A stretch of 64,000 nucleotides of DNA. Source: Tulasnella sp. 424 (lineage: Eukaryota; Basidiomycota; Agaricomycetes; Cantharellales; Tulasnellaceae). The notes below the pieces were generated by a model, which was not told the origin of the DNA, made no database searches, and saw only the letters and a program-made list of their open reading frames with translations. A program made the position numbers and the translations under genes. Below are positions 23,761 to 33,994 of this stretch, one piece after another. Each line of letters starts with the position of its first letter. The stretch's first letter is position 1. Location of the stretch: positions 157,656-221,655 of the forward strand of contig WSUB01000058.1 in the NCBI GenBank assembly GCA_019633425.1, in the 5' to 3' direction.

Positions 23761-23847
23761 AGGGAGAGTGCGAGGAACTCCAGGACCTGCGCGAGGAGTT
23801 AGGGTTACAAGGGTAATTTTGACGAGCCTCTGTCACTTGAAATAATG

Positions 23848-24050
23848 CCAAGAGTGCGTTGATCAGAATGACCAGCGAAATGAGCAGAACGGTTGGTATT
23901 CTGCAAAGGAGAGAGAGAACCAGCTTGGAAGGAGGTCCGACTGGTGGGCAGGCTGAGTAGCCGTGGATGGCTGAACGCAAGTTGGAGACGCAACTAGATT
24001 GGGGCTCGTTCTCGTCGTTGTGCTTGCACCGGACCTCTTTTCTGGGCATT
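23848..24050 (+). pseudogene. Decayed copy of the 3' end of the family 2 glycosyltransferase gene
   Basis: This 200-base stretch matches 17250-17460, the last part of the glycosyltransferase at 15611-17464. Shared blocks include AGTGCGTT(G/A)ATCAG, ATGACCAGCGAAATG, GACTGGTGGGCAGGC and GTTGGAGACGCAA-type sequence. Indels break the frame and an in-frame TAG appears. The copy is in the same orientation as its source and lies just upstream of trm6. Confidence 0.8.
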
Positions 24051-24202
24051 AATTTAGCATGCCACCGAAAACCGCTAGAAATGCATTCCTGTGATACCAG
24101 TCTATGTTGTGCGGATCATGGCTGCAGGTTGAGTGGCCAAAGTCGCCGTCGCCGTCGTGTGCCTAGATGTAAACAGACCACCGGCCGGTTTCGAGCAAAC
24201 TC

Positions 24203-26221
24203 ATGGCTTCCGCCTCCCCCGCCTCCGTCGCTTCCCTCTCATTCGCCCGCACCCACATCAAGTCCGGAGACAACATCCTCCTTCGCCTTCCAAGTGGGGA
24301 CTACCGGAATCTCAAGGTTCACGATAAGCCAGGGCGGATAACACTCGGGAAATTTGGGAGCTTTCAACAGCAGCAGCTCATCGGTCACCCCTATGGCTTG
24401 TCATACGAAATCATTCCTGAGGGCAAAATCAGAGTGCGGGAACCGGAGACTATGGCGGAGCTAGGTGGGCTTTTCGATGCGGAATTAGGGATGCCTCTGT
24501 TGACGAAGTTTTTTCTTCTACAAACTAGACGACACAAGTGCGACAAACGAGCTTATCAATGATGGAGAGTCTGTTCAGCCACTGACTTATGAAGAGATTG
24601 AAACATTAAAGAAGACACCGGGGGTTCATTCGTCGGTGTGTGCTGTCGCAATACCAACCGACGGGCCAGGCGACTGACGGCAACCAATCCCGACAGGATA
24701 TCATCAAAATGCAGATTACCCAAAACGCGAATTACGAACTGAAATCAGAGTACAGTAAAGAAAAATATAAGAAGCGGAAAGAAGCCAAGTTAGTTCAAAC
24801 CCTACAGCCGCCCCCTTAATCCAACTCATATCATGCCGTCAGGTTCTTACAAGGCTTCTCCATTCTGGAACCTACCATGTTCAACATTTGCGAATATTGG
24901 TTCTCCAAGGATCCTCAGCGAATAAGGGGCATAAGAGCAGACACGCTCGGTCAAATGATGTCATTCGCGAACATCCATCCTGGGGCCCGTGTGGTGGTCG
25001 CAGATGACACTGGAGGTCTTTTGGTAGCTGCTGTGCTGGAGCGACTGGGAGGTAACTCTTTTTTTAACTCTATCTTACCTCCATCTTGCTAAATGATTGA
25101 ATTTCGTCTCTAGGCGAAGGGCGGATACTCACCATCACAGATTCGGAAAGCCCCCCAACTTTCCATGTCATCGATCAATTGAATTTGGATGCCACAGAGA
25201 CATCAAATACAATGACCTATTTGAACTGGGTTGAAGTGGACGAAGAGTGGGCACCCGGTTTGTACCAATGCATTCATTGCTATAAAAACACTACTAATCT
25301 TTTGTCTCCTTGTTTTGCTTGGACATGCTTTAGTGGAAACGTACGAGCCAGAAGAGTACAGGACACACTCTCAAAAGGCTCGCTCTGAAAAGCGGCACGC
25401 TAGAGCTGAAGAACTCCGAAAGCGGAGGGAAGAGCTTTGGGCAGGGGAATGGAACGCGTAAGCACCCTCCATCAACTGGCCAGGACCTCCGCTGACCCTC
25501 ACAATTGGCCTCCAGCCTCGTCGTGGCAAGCGAATACGAACCCTTCTCTATCATCGAACGAGTGGAACCATACCTTGCCGGATCCGGATCCATTGTGGTT
25601 CATAGTCCATACCTTCAGGTCGGAGCTTGTATATCGGCCCTTTGTTGAGCGAACATGGACACTGAATAAGTTCGCCCTCTAGCCTCTCACAGACGTCCAT
25701 CAAAAGCTGAGAGCCAAGCCTCAGTTCCTTGGACCAGCCGTGACAGAAGCCTGGTTGCGGCAGTACCAGGTACTCTCATAAGTTTTATCATCCGGTTAAG
25801 TCGTTAACCCGAACTTGAAGGTGTTGCCTGGCCGGACACACCCAATGATGAACACGTCTGGATCAGGAGGATATGTTTTAAGCGCGATGAAAGTGTGCGT
25901 TGAGACGGCCGAGTCGACGAGAGGATATGGAAACTCTTACTGACGCACTTCATTATGTGTAGCTACGATGACGAGACCGCCAACTCCGAATGGATAGCTC
26001 GAACCGCGCAAAGAAAGGCGCGAAAGCAACGGAACGCGGAAAAGCAGTCTAGTTCAACCCCTGTCCCTCAAGGTGTCGGAGAGACGTCCAACGAGGTTGT
26101 TAATGGACATGCGGGATCAACGCACGCAGTCGAATCACTTGGGGCGGATTCGTCAGCTGAGGCTCCGATTGCGAACCCGGAGTCCGTTGAACCTACAGAC
26201 GAAGTAATGGATAGTGATTGA
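24203..26221 (+). CDS. trm6: tRNA (adenine-58-N1)-methyltransferase non-catalytic subunit Trm6 (Gcd10)
   Basis: The RNA-binding partner of Trm61 that makes m1A58 in tRNAs, including initiator tRNA, in the nucleus. The ten exons are 24203-24464, 24529-24635, 24697-24788, 24843-25051, 25114-25257, 25334-25457, 25516-25618, 25683-25769, 25821-25894 and 25963-26221, giving 486 residues. Diagnostic parts are GDNILLRLPSGDYRNLKV, LGKFGSF, IGHPYGLSYEI, SKEKYKKRKEAK, NICEYWFSKDPQRIRGIR, VVADDTGGLLVAAVLERLGG, ASEYEPFSIIERVEPYL, PAVTEAWLRQYQVLPGRTHP and MNTSGSGGYVLSAMKV. The tail is acidic and Ser-rich. It is convergent with rib5, with only 52 bases between the two stops, so the transcripts probably overlap. 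Confidence 0.94.
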
Positions 26222-26273
26222 AGTCGCACCATGACATACAAATTGTTCAATTTATGATTTCAACCGTAGGACA

Positions 26274-27192
26274 TTAGGCTGCTTTCCCCACTGACGCAAG
26301 CTTTTTCTCCACTGCCTTCTCCACTGCGCGCTCGATCATTGCTTTCAAGCCACCATCGCCCTCGCCTCCGAGTGCTGCTGAGACAGCCTTTTCAACGTAT
26401 TTTCCGACCATATCCACTTCTACGTTCACTTTTGCACCAATGACCTTCTCTCCTAGCCCGATCTTCGACTGGGTGTGTGCGATGAGCATGACTCCGAAAG
26501 TCCTCTCTGCGTCGTTGACGGTCGTTATTGTCAGAGAAGCTCCGTCGAGGGCGATGAATCCTTTAGGGATGATGTAAGGTAGCAGTGAAGGTCGAGAAGG
26601 AGTGGGTTCTGGTAACTGGAATGTGAGCCGGAGGGAGTTGCCGTCCGGCTCTTTGCGGACGACAGTCACTGTCGTGTCAACGTGGCCCTAATAAATCAAT
26701 TTAGTCAGAACTGTTCTCGTTTAGACAAAGTGGAGATGCAGGGCGAACCTGGACGAAATGACCACCAAATCGAACGTGTGCTGCGAGCGCCCGTTCCAAG
26801 TTCACGAGGTCGCCCACTTTCCTTTCGCCTGTTAATGACGCTCGACGTATCAACCTACGTATCTACTCTCGGGTACAAAACCACTTACCAAGATCAGTTT
26901 TGTCTAGTGTCTCCGGTGCGACGCCGACCTTGAACCAGCCGCCATTGTCGTTTGGGTCGGCGTTGAATTCCGTGACAGTCAGGCAAGCACCGTTCGTGCA
27001 GATGGAGTCACCGACGTGACAATCCCCTAATATAGCTGCCGAGTCGCCGATCGTTATACTCCATCCACCACCTCCTGACTCGGTAGTGTCTAGAGGGACG
27101 ATGCCCGTTATTCGGCCTTGATGCTCAATCTAGAACTCTCGTTAGAACGAAACGACACCGTGCGGGCGTCCACTCACAAGACCAGTAAACAT
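26274..27192 (-). CDS. rib5: Riboflavin synthase (alpha chain)
   Basis: Catalyses the last step of riboflavin synthesis, dismutation of two 6,7-dimethyl-8-ribityllumazine molecules. The four exons are 27192-27178 (MFTGL), 27129-26889, 26828-26749 and 26687-26274, giving 249 residues, slightly longer than the usual 200-240. The N-terminal lumazine-binding barrel has MFTGLIEHQGRI, GDSICTNGACLTVTEF and NLERALAAHVRFGGHFVQGH. The C-terminal barrel has GFIALDGASLTITTVND and a trimer-forming helix, followed by a Lys/Ala-rich tail. Exon 1 encodes only five residues; the MFTGL start is invariant in the family, which fixes it. Confidence 0.94.
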
Positions 27193-27518
27193 TTTTAATT
27201 CTCAAGAGACGACGCCTGGGGGAGGTGAGGGTAGGAGGACTCGAGACACGATGGATTTGTTTTGTAGCGGCCGAGAGCACAGGAGTTGACGAAAGCGCCT
27301 GACGGTGTGTCAGCGCTCTCAGGGAAGCTCCGTCAGCCGCGGACACAGCCTGGAACCCGACCCAAAGGCTACAATTCCATCACCTCATGCGGGAAAACTT
27401 ATTTATCTTGTCTCAGCTCTATATATACGGTCCTGTGCTAGAACTCGTGGTATGAGACTTTGCGAGCAGTGGAGGGCGGCATGTGCAGACAAGATCATCG
27501 TCCATTTTACACAGTACA
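27193..27518. other. Intergenic, rib5 promoter and 3' flank of the ABM-like array
   Basis: About 330 bases, no coding signal seen. Confidence 0.5.
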
Positions 27519-28081
27519 TCAACGCTCCCGATAAAACTCGAATACAGGAGGCTATAAGGAGTACAAATTTCAGCAATTGTGCGTTGATGTGGCGCGCAGG
27601 CTGACCTTTTCGAGTCGTGTTTCAAGGGCTGTCCGAACGGCCTTCGCACCCTCGGACTCGCTGTGACTGTCCGGGTCATAAAATCCATCACTCAGACTGG
27701 TGCACTTTTTTTTTTGGAGCGCACTTACATGCTGAAGGCCTCTTGATCGGCGTACCTGACCCATCAAGATGGTTTAGTCCACTATTTCACATCTGCCCAT
27801 GCCGCTGCCGCACCACCATTATTGACTCACTCCTCAAATATCACGAGCTTGTTCTCAAATTGGCATATCCTATAAGTAAGGCAGCCTGGTTCCTTTTCCT
27901 CCAAACTACTCTTTATCTCCAATAAAAGCTCGGCAATCTCATTCGCAGCGTCAACTGAAACAGCATCTAACTACAGAGGATTGCATGGTTCTGTTAGCAA
28001 GAATCGGTTGGTAAATAGACGGCTTACCCGGGCACACAACACAAACTTTCCAGCTGCGAATTGCGATGGATCTTGGCTCAT
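27519..28081 (-). CDS. ABM-like (dimeric alpha/beta barrel) protein, array copy A
   Basis: A five-exon gene of about 105 residues. Exon 1 is 28081-28028 (MSQDPSQFAAGKFVLCAR). Exon 2 encodes LDAVSVDAANEIAELLLEIK and EKEPGCLTYRICQFENKLV, exon 3 EYADQEAFSI, exon 4 HSESEGAKAVRTALETRLEK, and exon 5 PPVFEFYRER then TGA at 27519-27521. The order PGxLTYR, E-Y-D-A, H-x-S matches the antibiotic-biosynthesis-monooxygenase fold, which includes cofactor-free monooxygenases and heme-degrading enzymes. The activity here is unknown. No signal peptide, so probably cytosolic. First of four paralogues in the same orientation with the same intron positions. Confidence 0.7.
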
Positions 28082-28689
28082 CGAAGGAGGGGCAGTCAGA
28101 GGTAGAGAGGAATGAAGAGCCAGATTTAGGTTCGTGGCCTTTATGCTCGTCAGACCGCATGGCCAGCCCCCATACGTGCGACCAACTTGTCAAGTCCAAG
28201 TCCGGCAAATTCTAATTTACCTGCTCCACTCCAAGATCCGTTGTATCTAAGAGCTGGGTTACAGATAACGAACAATTCAAGCCACATATGGAGATATGTG
28301 AACAGAATATGCTTCCAAAGAGTGAGTGGAAAGGGTCTGGTCGGCCAATTCCGGCCAATTTTGGAGCTGTCATTGTTCAACCGGTGCATCGCTTTTTACG
28401 AAACAGCGACGCCGGCTCATGAACCGTTCACACGAGTGATGACCCACTCGGCAGGTGCCCCGCCGCTGTACCTGGGCATACTCTTGGCTATTGGATAAGT
28501 TGCTCAAAGCACTCGGCCTTAACACTCTCACCCCGCTTCGATATCGAGGACAGTGTTTCGCATCCTCCGATAGTGTTATCATCATTCCGTTTACGATTAT
28601 CTCCCGCCCAAATCCCACTCTGCTCGATAAAGAGCGGCTGTACGGTGGAACAATGGAAGTCTGTGAGAGAACAACGATGATATCGGCAT

Positions 28690-29020
28690 CATGTGGCAAG
28701 AATTTTACCTCCCGACCAGGGATTCAGACCTTCCGCAAAAGCTTTACGGCGGCAGATTCCCTGCGACTAGTCACAGGATAGGTTTACTTCACATACAGTT
28801 CATCGCAAAGATTGATGGAAGGGGAACGCATTTTAAACGCCTGATCGCCATATCTCCGGGAGTCACTTTTCGATAACTTCAGTGATTAGCGCTACAGAGA
28901 AGCGCATTCTTCAAACATTCCAACCTGTTCTCGAATTGGCTAACTCCATAAGCCAAGCAAGGAGACATAGGTAAACCACGCCCGCGCTTCCCAATCAGGG
29001 CCCAAGCCGATTATACTAAC
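28690..29020 (-). pseudogene. Decayed fifth copy of the ABM-like gene
   Basis: Between copies A and B, the plus strand at about 28730-28785 resembles exon 4 of copy B with its acceptor (CTTCCGCAAAAGCTTTAC, GGCAGATTCCCT). The stretch at about 28905-28985 resembles exon 2 of copy A (TGTTCTC(G/A)AATTGGC, AAGCAAGGAGACATAGG against the A equivalent). The exon order and orientation fit a minus-strand gene, but the frames are broken and no exon 1 or 5 was found. Confidence 0.55.
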
Positions 29021-29319
29021 GATCCACTCGAATTACAGATCATCTGCGAGACAAACCCAAAAGCTTCATATCATGCGATTGACAAGCATCCTTCTTCTGA
29101 GCGGACGACTTATGTGGAGGCGCGTTCTTATACTCAGCTCGCACTGCCGTGTAAATGCGAATCTCTGGTGTCCCACATCACAAGTCTTACAAAACGACCC
29201 TTTCGCCTCGAAATTTATATTTTCGCGAGGGTAAAAAGTATTCAGGGCTCGGCAAATTTACAGCTGGGAATGGCTATTTCGCTTATTTCACATCAATTTG
29301 AGCTACCTAAGTCGTTTTA

Positions 29320-29908
29320 TTACAATTCACGATAGAACGCAATATGAGGTGGCTACAGAAAGATAACCCTGTCAGATCAGAAGCAACGAAGAGCACAAGA
29401 CGGGAAGGAATAGATACCTTGACAGCAAGCGTCGTGACTCCTTCTCGGAAGGCTTTGTACGCTGCAGACTCCCTATGACTACACAAACAGGACCAAAGGT
29501 CGGTCATTAATCTAAGTTGCACACCTATACATGCACTTACGACTCGATCGCCTTTTGGTCCTTATATCTGAGGGAGAGGGAAAATTCGACCGTTCAGCTC
29601 TCTTTACTGAGTAGGCACACCGACGAATCAAGACGTACTCCTCGAAAACCATCAGCTGGGTCTCAAACTGACTCAGGCGGTACGTTAAGCAGTCCGGTTC
29701 CGCTTCTTCGACGTTCTTTTTAACCGCAAGGATTAGTTGGGCTAGTTGATTTGCGGCATCGATCGTAGCAGCTTCGATCTGTTCAGGTTGAGACGGAAAT
29801 CATAAGTCCGCGGCCACCAGAGGCTGAGCTGATGACGATGTGAATCATACTGACGTGCGCATTGAGGATAATCTTTCCTGATGGGAATTGTGAGAGATCT
29901 TGGCTCAT
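29320..29908 (-). CDS. ABM-like protein, array copy B
   Basis: A five-exon paralogue. Exon 1 begins at ATG 29908 (MSQDLSQFPSGKIILNAH) and exon 2 encodes IEAATIDAANQLAQLILAVK and EEAEPDCLTYRLSQFETQL. Exon 3 encodes EYKDQKAIES, exon 4 HRESAAYKAFREGVTTLAVK, and exon 5 PPHIAFYREL then TAA at 29320-29322. It is closest to copy A at the N-terminus (MSQD start). All exon phases close in the same way as in the other copies, which argues that it is intact. The role is unknown; the fold assignment rests on the motif pattern. Confidence 0.7.
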
Positions 29909-30019
29909 GGCGAATGGAGGCTTGAGAGTGATGGTCGTTCACTGGGAAAGAGAGGGGTTGAGGTTGGTTCCCAGAGTGGGCCTCGTGACTTATAAGTGAT
30001 AGGCTCGGGCCAAAACAAT

Positions 30020-30145
30020 CGATATTAGTAATGATATCATCTGGCACAAGTATCACAGCTCTACTTGGCATTACTGAGAGATTACAAAGTACTCTGCCGA
30101 CGAGGGGTTTTGAAAAGCGAAAGAGTAGGACCTCCACCCCCGCCT
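30020..30145. repeat. Inverted repeat arm 1 between ABM-like genes
   Basis: This stretch is the reverse complement, with mismatches, of about 31568-31690. Shared sequence includes TGATATCATCTGG, AGCTCTACTTGGCATT, GAGAGATTACAAAG and GGACCTCCACCCC. It lies in the spacer upstream of copy B. Confidence 0.75.
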
Positions 30146-30339
30146 CCACCTCCCAGGACGACCGGCAGTCTTCCCAAAGAGGTGGTCTCACGTGACTGGA
30201 AAGCGCGCACCAAAGTGTGACCTGTTTTTTTTTACACGTTTGAGAGGGCGTCCCGCATTCGAAGGTTTGAACAGACTTCGCATTCTTGAGCGATGCATAC
30301 CCTCTTAGATCGGGGTACGGATCCCTAAACTCATGGGAC

Positions 30340-30700
30340 TCGGTCAGCCTCGTAGACGAGCAATCAGTCTTGTACTTGTCAAGGTGCCGTCCAGTTCAAA
30401 TGCCTTCTCCCCCCACAGCTCATGGAGCTATCCTCTGATTAGGCAAGATCACCGAAGTGGAGGCAATCGATCAGCATTCTGTCTCGCCGTCATCCATGCC
30501 TTCCCAGAAAGGAATTTGGATTCGGCGCCCCTCGAAGACTCAATACAGGCACAGTTTCAAGGGTTTTACTCCTTCGAGTTATTGAGAGCCACCTGGAGTT
30601 CTTCCGTTGCCTATTCCGAGGTGTTGAAGTACTGCCACGCTTTCTCGTCGGCGCAAGAACAAGTCGTCTTCACGAATCATATAGGAATTTCATTCAATAT
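30340..30700. repeat. Direct repeat downstream of ABM-like copy C
   Basis: This spacer matches about 31795-32165, downstream of copy D, in the same orientation. Shared blocks include GACGAGCAA(T/C)CAGTCTTAC-type sequence, GTCCAG(T/C)TCAAATGCCT and GAGGCAATCGATCAG-like sequence. It shows that each duplication carried the gene plus its 3' flank. No coding frame is conserved in it. Confidence 0.75.
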
Positions 30701-30744
30701 TATCCAGAATCTCGAACAAGCCGGTCATGGTCTTCGAAGTTGGC

Positions 30745-31310
30745 TCAGAATTCCTCCCTGTAGTAACTGAGGTCAGGAGGCTGGGGCATGAACGTCAGAT
30801 ATATAACCCGGAACGCTTGATAGAAACAACCCACCCCGGTTGCGAGAGAAGGAACTGCCTCTATAAATGCTTTGAATGCCTCAGACTTAAAATGGCTGTA
30901 GAATTAGGTGAGATTTCGGGCGTCGGATCCGGATTAGGGCACCCACGCTTGGATAGCTTTCTCATCCTCGTATCTTTGAGCATAACACATCAGATCAGTC
31001 AGATTCTATGCTCCGGAAACTCCGTGTTGCGAAACTTACTCTTCATGCAGCATCAACTTCTCCTCAAAACGATAAATGCGGAAGGCAAGAGTGCCCGGCT
31101 CCGAAGTCTTGACTGTCTCCTTGATAGCCAATAGAGACTTAACAAGTTGGTTTGAAGCCTCGATAGACTTGGCTTCCAGCTAATATGAGGAGCGTAGTCT
31201 CAGTTTGGTTCCGACGAGAGTCGCGTGCCAAACAAGATAGGCGATGAACTAACATGTGCGTGCAATACGATTGAACCACCAGGAGGAAGTTTTGCAGGTT
31301 CTGAGCTCAT
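30745..31310 (-). CDS. ABM-like protein, array copy C
   Basis: A five-exon paralogue of 106 residues. Exon 1 starts at ATG 31310 (MSSEPAKLPPGGSIVLHAH). Exon 2 encodes LEAKSIEASNQLVKSLLAIK and TSEPGTLAFRIYRFEEKLM, exon 3 EYEDEKAIQA, exon 4 HFKSEAFKAFIEAVPSLATG, and exon 5 PPDLSYYREEF then TGA at 30745-30747. It is very similar to copy D in exons and introns, so the C/D duplication is recent. The pattern EPGTL-E-Y-D-A-H-x-S-F fits the ABM fold; the activity is unknown. Confidence 0.72.
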
Positions 31311-31567
31311 GATGTTGAATACTGTGCGGGTAAACTGCTTTCTACTTGATATTATGCAACATCTGACTATATACGATGACCCGGCAAACTAATCGCCGGA
31401 TTAGGGGGCATTGTCGAGGTAAACGCGTACGCTCCCAGAAGCCCCGGCTCCTTTCATGAGTCATGAAGCGGCGTTGTACTGCGTCGAGCTTAAAATTGCT
31501 GGCTGGTTAGGAAGGCGTTGTGCCGGTTGGGAGGAGCGTCGTCAGTGATGTTTCGGCAGAAGGATTA

Positions 31568-31690
31568 GAGAGGCGGGGTGGAGGTCCAACGCGTCTTTCA
31601 CGGCGCCTCCGCGGCATAGCGCTTTGTAATCTCTCAGGAATGCCAAGTAGAGCTGTAATACTTGCCCCAGATGATATCACCTCCAATATC
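31568..31690. repeat. Inverted repeat arm 2 between ABM-like genes
   Basis: The partner of 30020-30145 in opposite orientation. The pair brackets copy C and its spacers. Confidence 0.75.
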
Positions 31691-31794
31691 GACTGTCTTG
31701 GTTCGAGTCTATCACTCTGTGAAGACGAGGTGTCAGTTCCACGTTTCCCCATTCCGAATCCGTTCGACCTCGACCTCCCAGGACGACTGGCCTC

Positions 31795-32165
31795 GTCGAC
31801 GAGCAACCAGTCTTACATTGCCAATGTGTCGTCCAGCTCAAATGCCTGCTCACCACAGTTCGTGGAGCAAAGCTAAATTTAAGCTCGTCCAATTATGCAA
31901 GAGGAGGCGATCTATCAGGGTCAAGCCTAATTATCGAATCTTCCGCTCTGTCTCGCCGTCAACCATACCTATCAGGGAGAGATTTGGATACTGGATCCCT
32001 CGGAGTCTCGGGACATTCACCATTCACCTTTTCAAGTTATTGAGACCCGTCTGGAGCTGTCCCGTTTACCCATTCTGAGGTGTTGAAATGCTGTCGGTTC
32101 TGATCGTCGAAGAACGAGTCGTCCCCCCGAGCCACATAGCAGCATTAAAGGTAGGAATTTCATTC
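31795..32165. repeat. Direct repeat downstream of ABM-like copy D
   Basis: Matches 30340-30700 in the same orientation. Together with copies C and D it defines a duplicated unit of roughly 1.4 kb. Confidence 0.75.
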
Positions 32166-32215
32166 AATATGATCCAAATCCTTAAACAAGCAGGTCATAA
32201 ACCTCCAAATTTGGT

Positions 32216-32787
32216 TCAGAGTTCCTCCCTATAATAGCTGAGGTCAGGAGGCTGCGGCATGAAGGTCAGATATCTAGCCTAGAGCGCTGGATAGAAAACG
32301 ACCCACCCCAGTTGAGAGTGAAGGAGCTGCGGCCATGAATGTTTTGAACGCCGCAGACTCGAGGTGGCTGTTGAATTGGGTCAGACTCCGGGGCGTCGGA
32401 CTGGGACTAGGGTACGCACGCTTGGAGGGCTTTCTCATCCTCGTATCTTTGAGCGTAACACATCATCAAGTCAGTTAGATTATATGGTCCAAAATTCGCC
32501 GTGTTGGGCAACTCACTCTTCAAGGAGCATCAATTTCTCCTCAAACCGACAAATACGGAAAGTCAGAGTACCAGGCTCCGAAGTCTTGGCTGTCTCTTTG
32601 ACGGCCAGTAAATGTTCAACAAGCTGGTTTGACGCCTCGATCGACTTGGCTTCCATCTAATACGGGGGGTGTAGTCTTAGCTCGGTTCAGGCCAAAGGCG
32701 TCTGCCCAACAAGGTAGGCAATGAACTGACATGCACATGAAATACGATTGAACCACCAGGAGGAAGTTTTGCAAGTTCTGAACTCAT
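32216..32787 (-). CDS. ABM-like protein, array copy D
   Basis: A five-exon paralogue. The exons are 32787-32731 (MSSELAKLPPGGSIVFHVH), 32656-32517 (MEAKSIEASNQLVEHLLAVK ... EPGTLTFRICRFEEKLMLLE), 32446-32420 (EYEDEKALQA), an exon encoding HLESAAFKTFMAAAPSLSTG, and a last exon encoding PPDLSYYREEL with TGA at 32216-32218. It is nearly the same as copy C. The shared intron positions and phases across all four copies show common descent by tandem duplication. ABM-like fold by motif pattern; substrate unknown. Confidence 0.72.
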
Positions 32788-33994
32788 GATGGTGGCTAAC
32801 GTGGAGGGAAAGTGTTATCTGCTTGATATTACACAACTTCCAACTATATACGATGAACCGGTATCCAAATCGCCGGATTTGGCGGCATTTTCCACGATAT
32901 TGCCCCTCTGGTTTATCATCTAACAATGTGTATGCGGTGTAAAAGACGGCTTAGGCTGACGCGTACTCGTCGAACGCGCTGATGAGACAACACGAATTCA
33001 GGCCCGAGGCACCACGGGGCGAGTGCTGCCGCCAACCCACGGGGTATCACCTCTTTCTCCCCTGCATACACATTAGTGGAAATCCTACGTGCCACTATGT
33101 GAAAAAGAAGAACAAGGGGATCGCGAAATGGCCCAAAGCCACCGGGATAGGCCGCGACCATCGACCTTTGAATGGGTCCTGGCTCCACACAAGGACGAAC
33201 AAGCTAGACCCAAGCAATCGACGATGTAAGAACAATTACATCTTTACCAGTCAAAATCCTCTTCGCCTATTTGCCAGTAGTGCTCCCTGGTTGTTTCAAG
33301 ATACACGGCGTAGCCTCGTACGGGGCTTTTCTGGTGCTAAAGATTAGCCGCTGCCAGATCCAATAGCAGAACCGGTGGTACCATGCTACGGCTTCCATAA
33401 CAACCTAGCGTCTAGGGCTGCGAGTGATAATGAAATCCCCAACCGACGTCGCTTGTTCATTGGCAGTATGACAGGGATTGGGTTTTGCGGTCCTTTGAGA
33501 TTTGGCTGGTGTTTTCGTGAAACGAGTCTCTATTGGCCCGAGGAGTATGAGGTAAATTTAATCACCTGAAAGAGTTCCCCCTAAGGCTTTGTTGTTTAGT
33601 TGCGTCGAAACCTTCTCGGGTTGCTGGCAACTTAGAGATCACGATGAGCCGCATCGCCTACCTCATTGATTCTCTACAGAACAAAGGTCCTTCATGGTCT
33701 TTCTTATCAAACCAAACAAAGAAGCGTGCTGGGGAGCCCGTCCTGGATACAGGCTGGGAATAGGAGTAGTAGAAAGAAAGCCGTGGGCTGAGGCAGGGGC
33801 CAGGACCCAACAAACCCCTGCTGGAGTCGCGCGTCGAGTCTGACATAAGCTCGTTGCATTTTGACCAGTCCAGAACACTATTACCTCCGTCCTCGACTCT
33901 CATCTGCTGTCCCCAATCCAGCTCTCAATAATACGCGCAAAGAGTCTTGAAGTGTTCAAGGCGGTTGTTGGAAGTTAGAACTGCTACCGAATTC
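32788..33994. other. Intergenic, no gene recognised
   Basis: About 1.2 kb between the array and the taxilin-like gene. Open frames of 60-120 residues exist on both strands, but none shows a conserved motif or a consistent splice pattern. Confidence 0.45.

Noticed and set aside
32182..32230. Alternative end of ABM-like copy D at TAA 32182
   Set aside because: Using the acceptor one step upstream gives PPDLSYYREEL, which matches the ends of all other copies, so the stop at 32216 is preferred.
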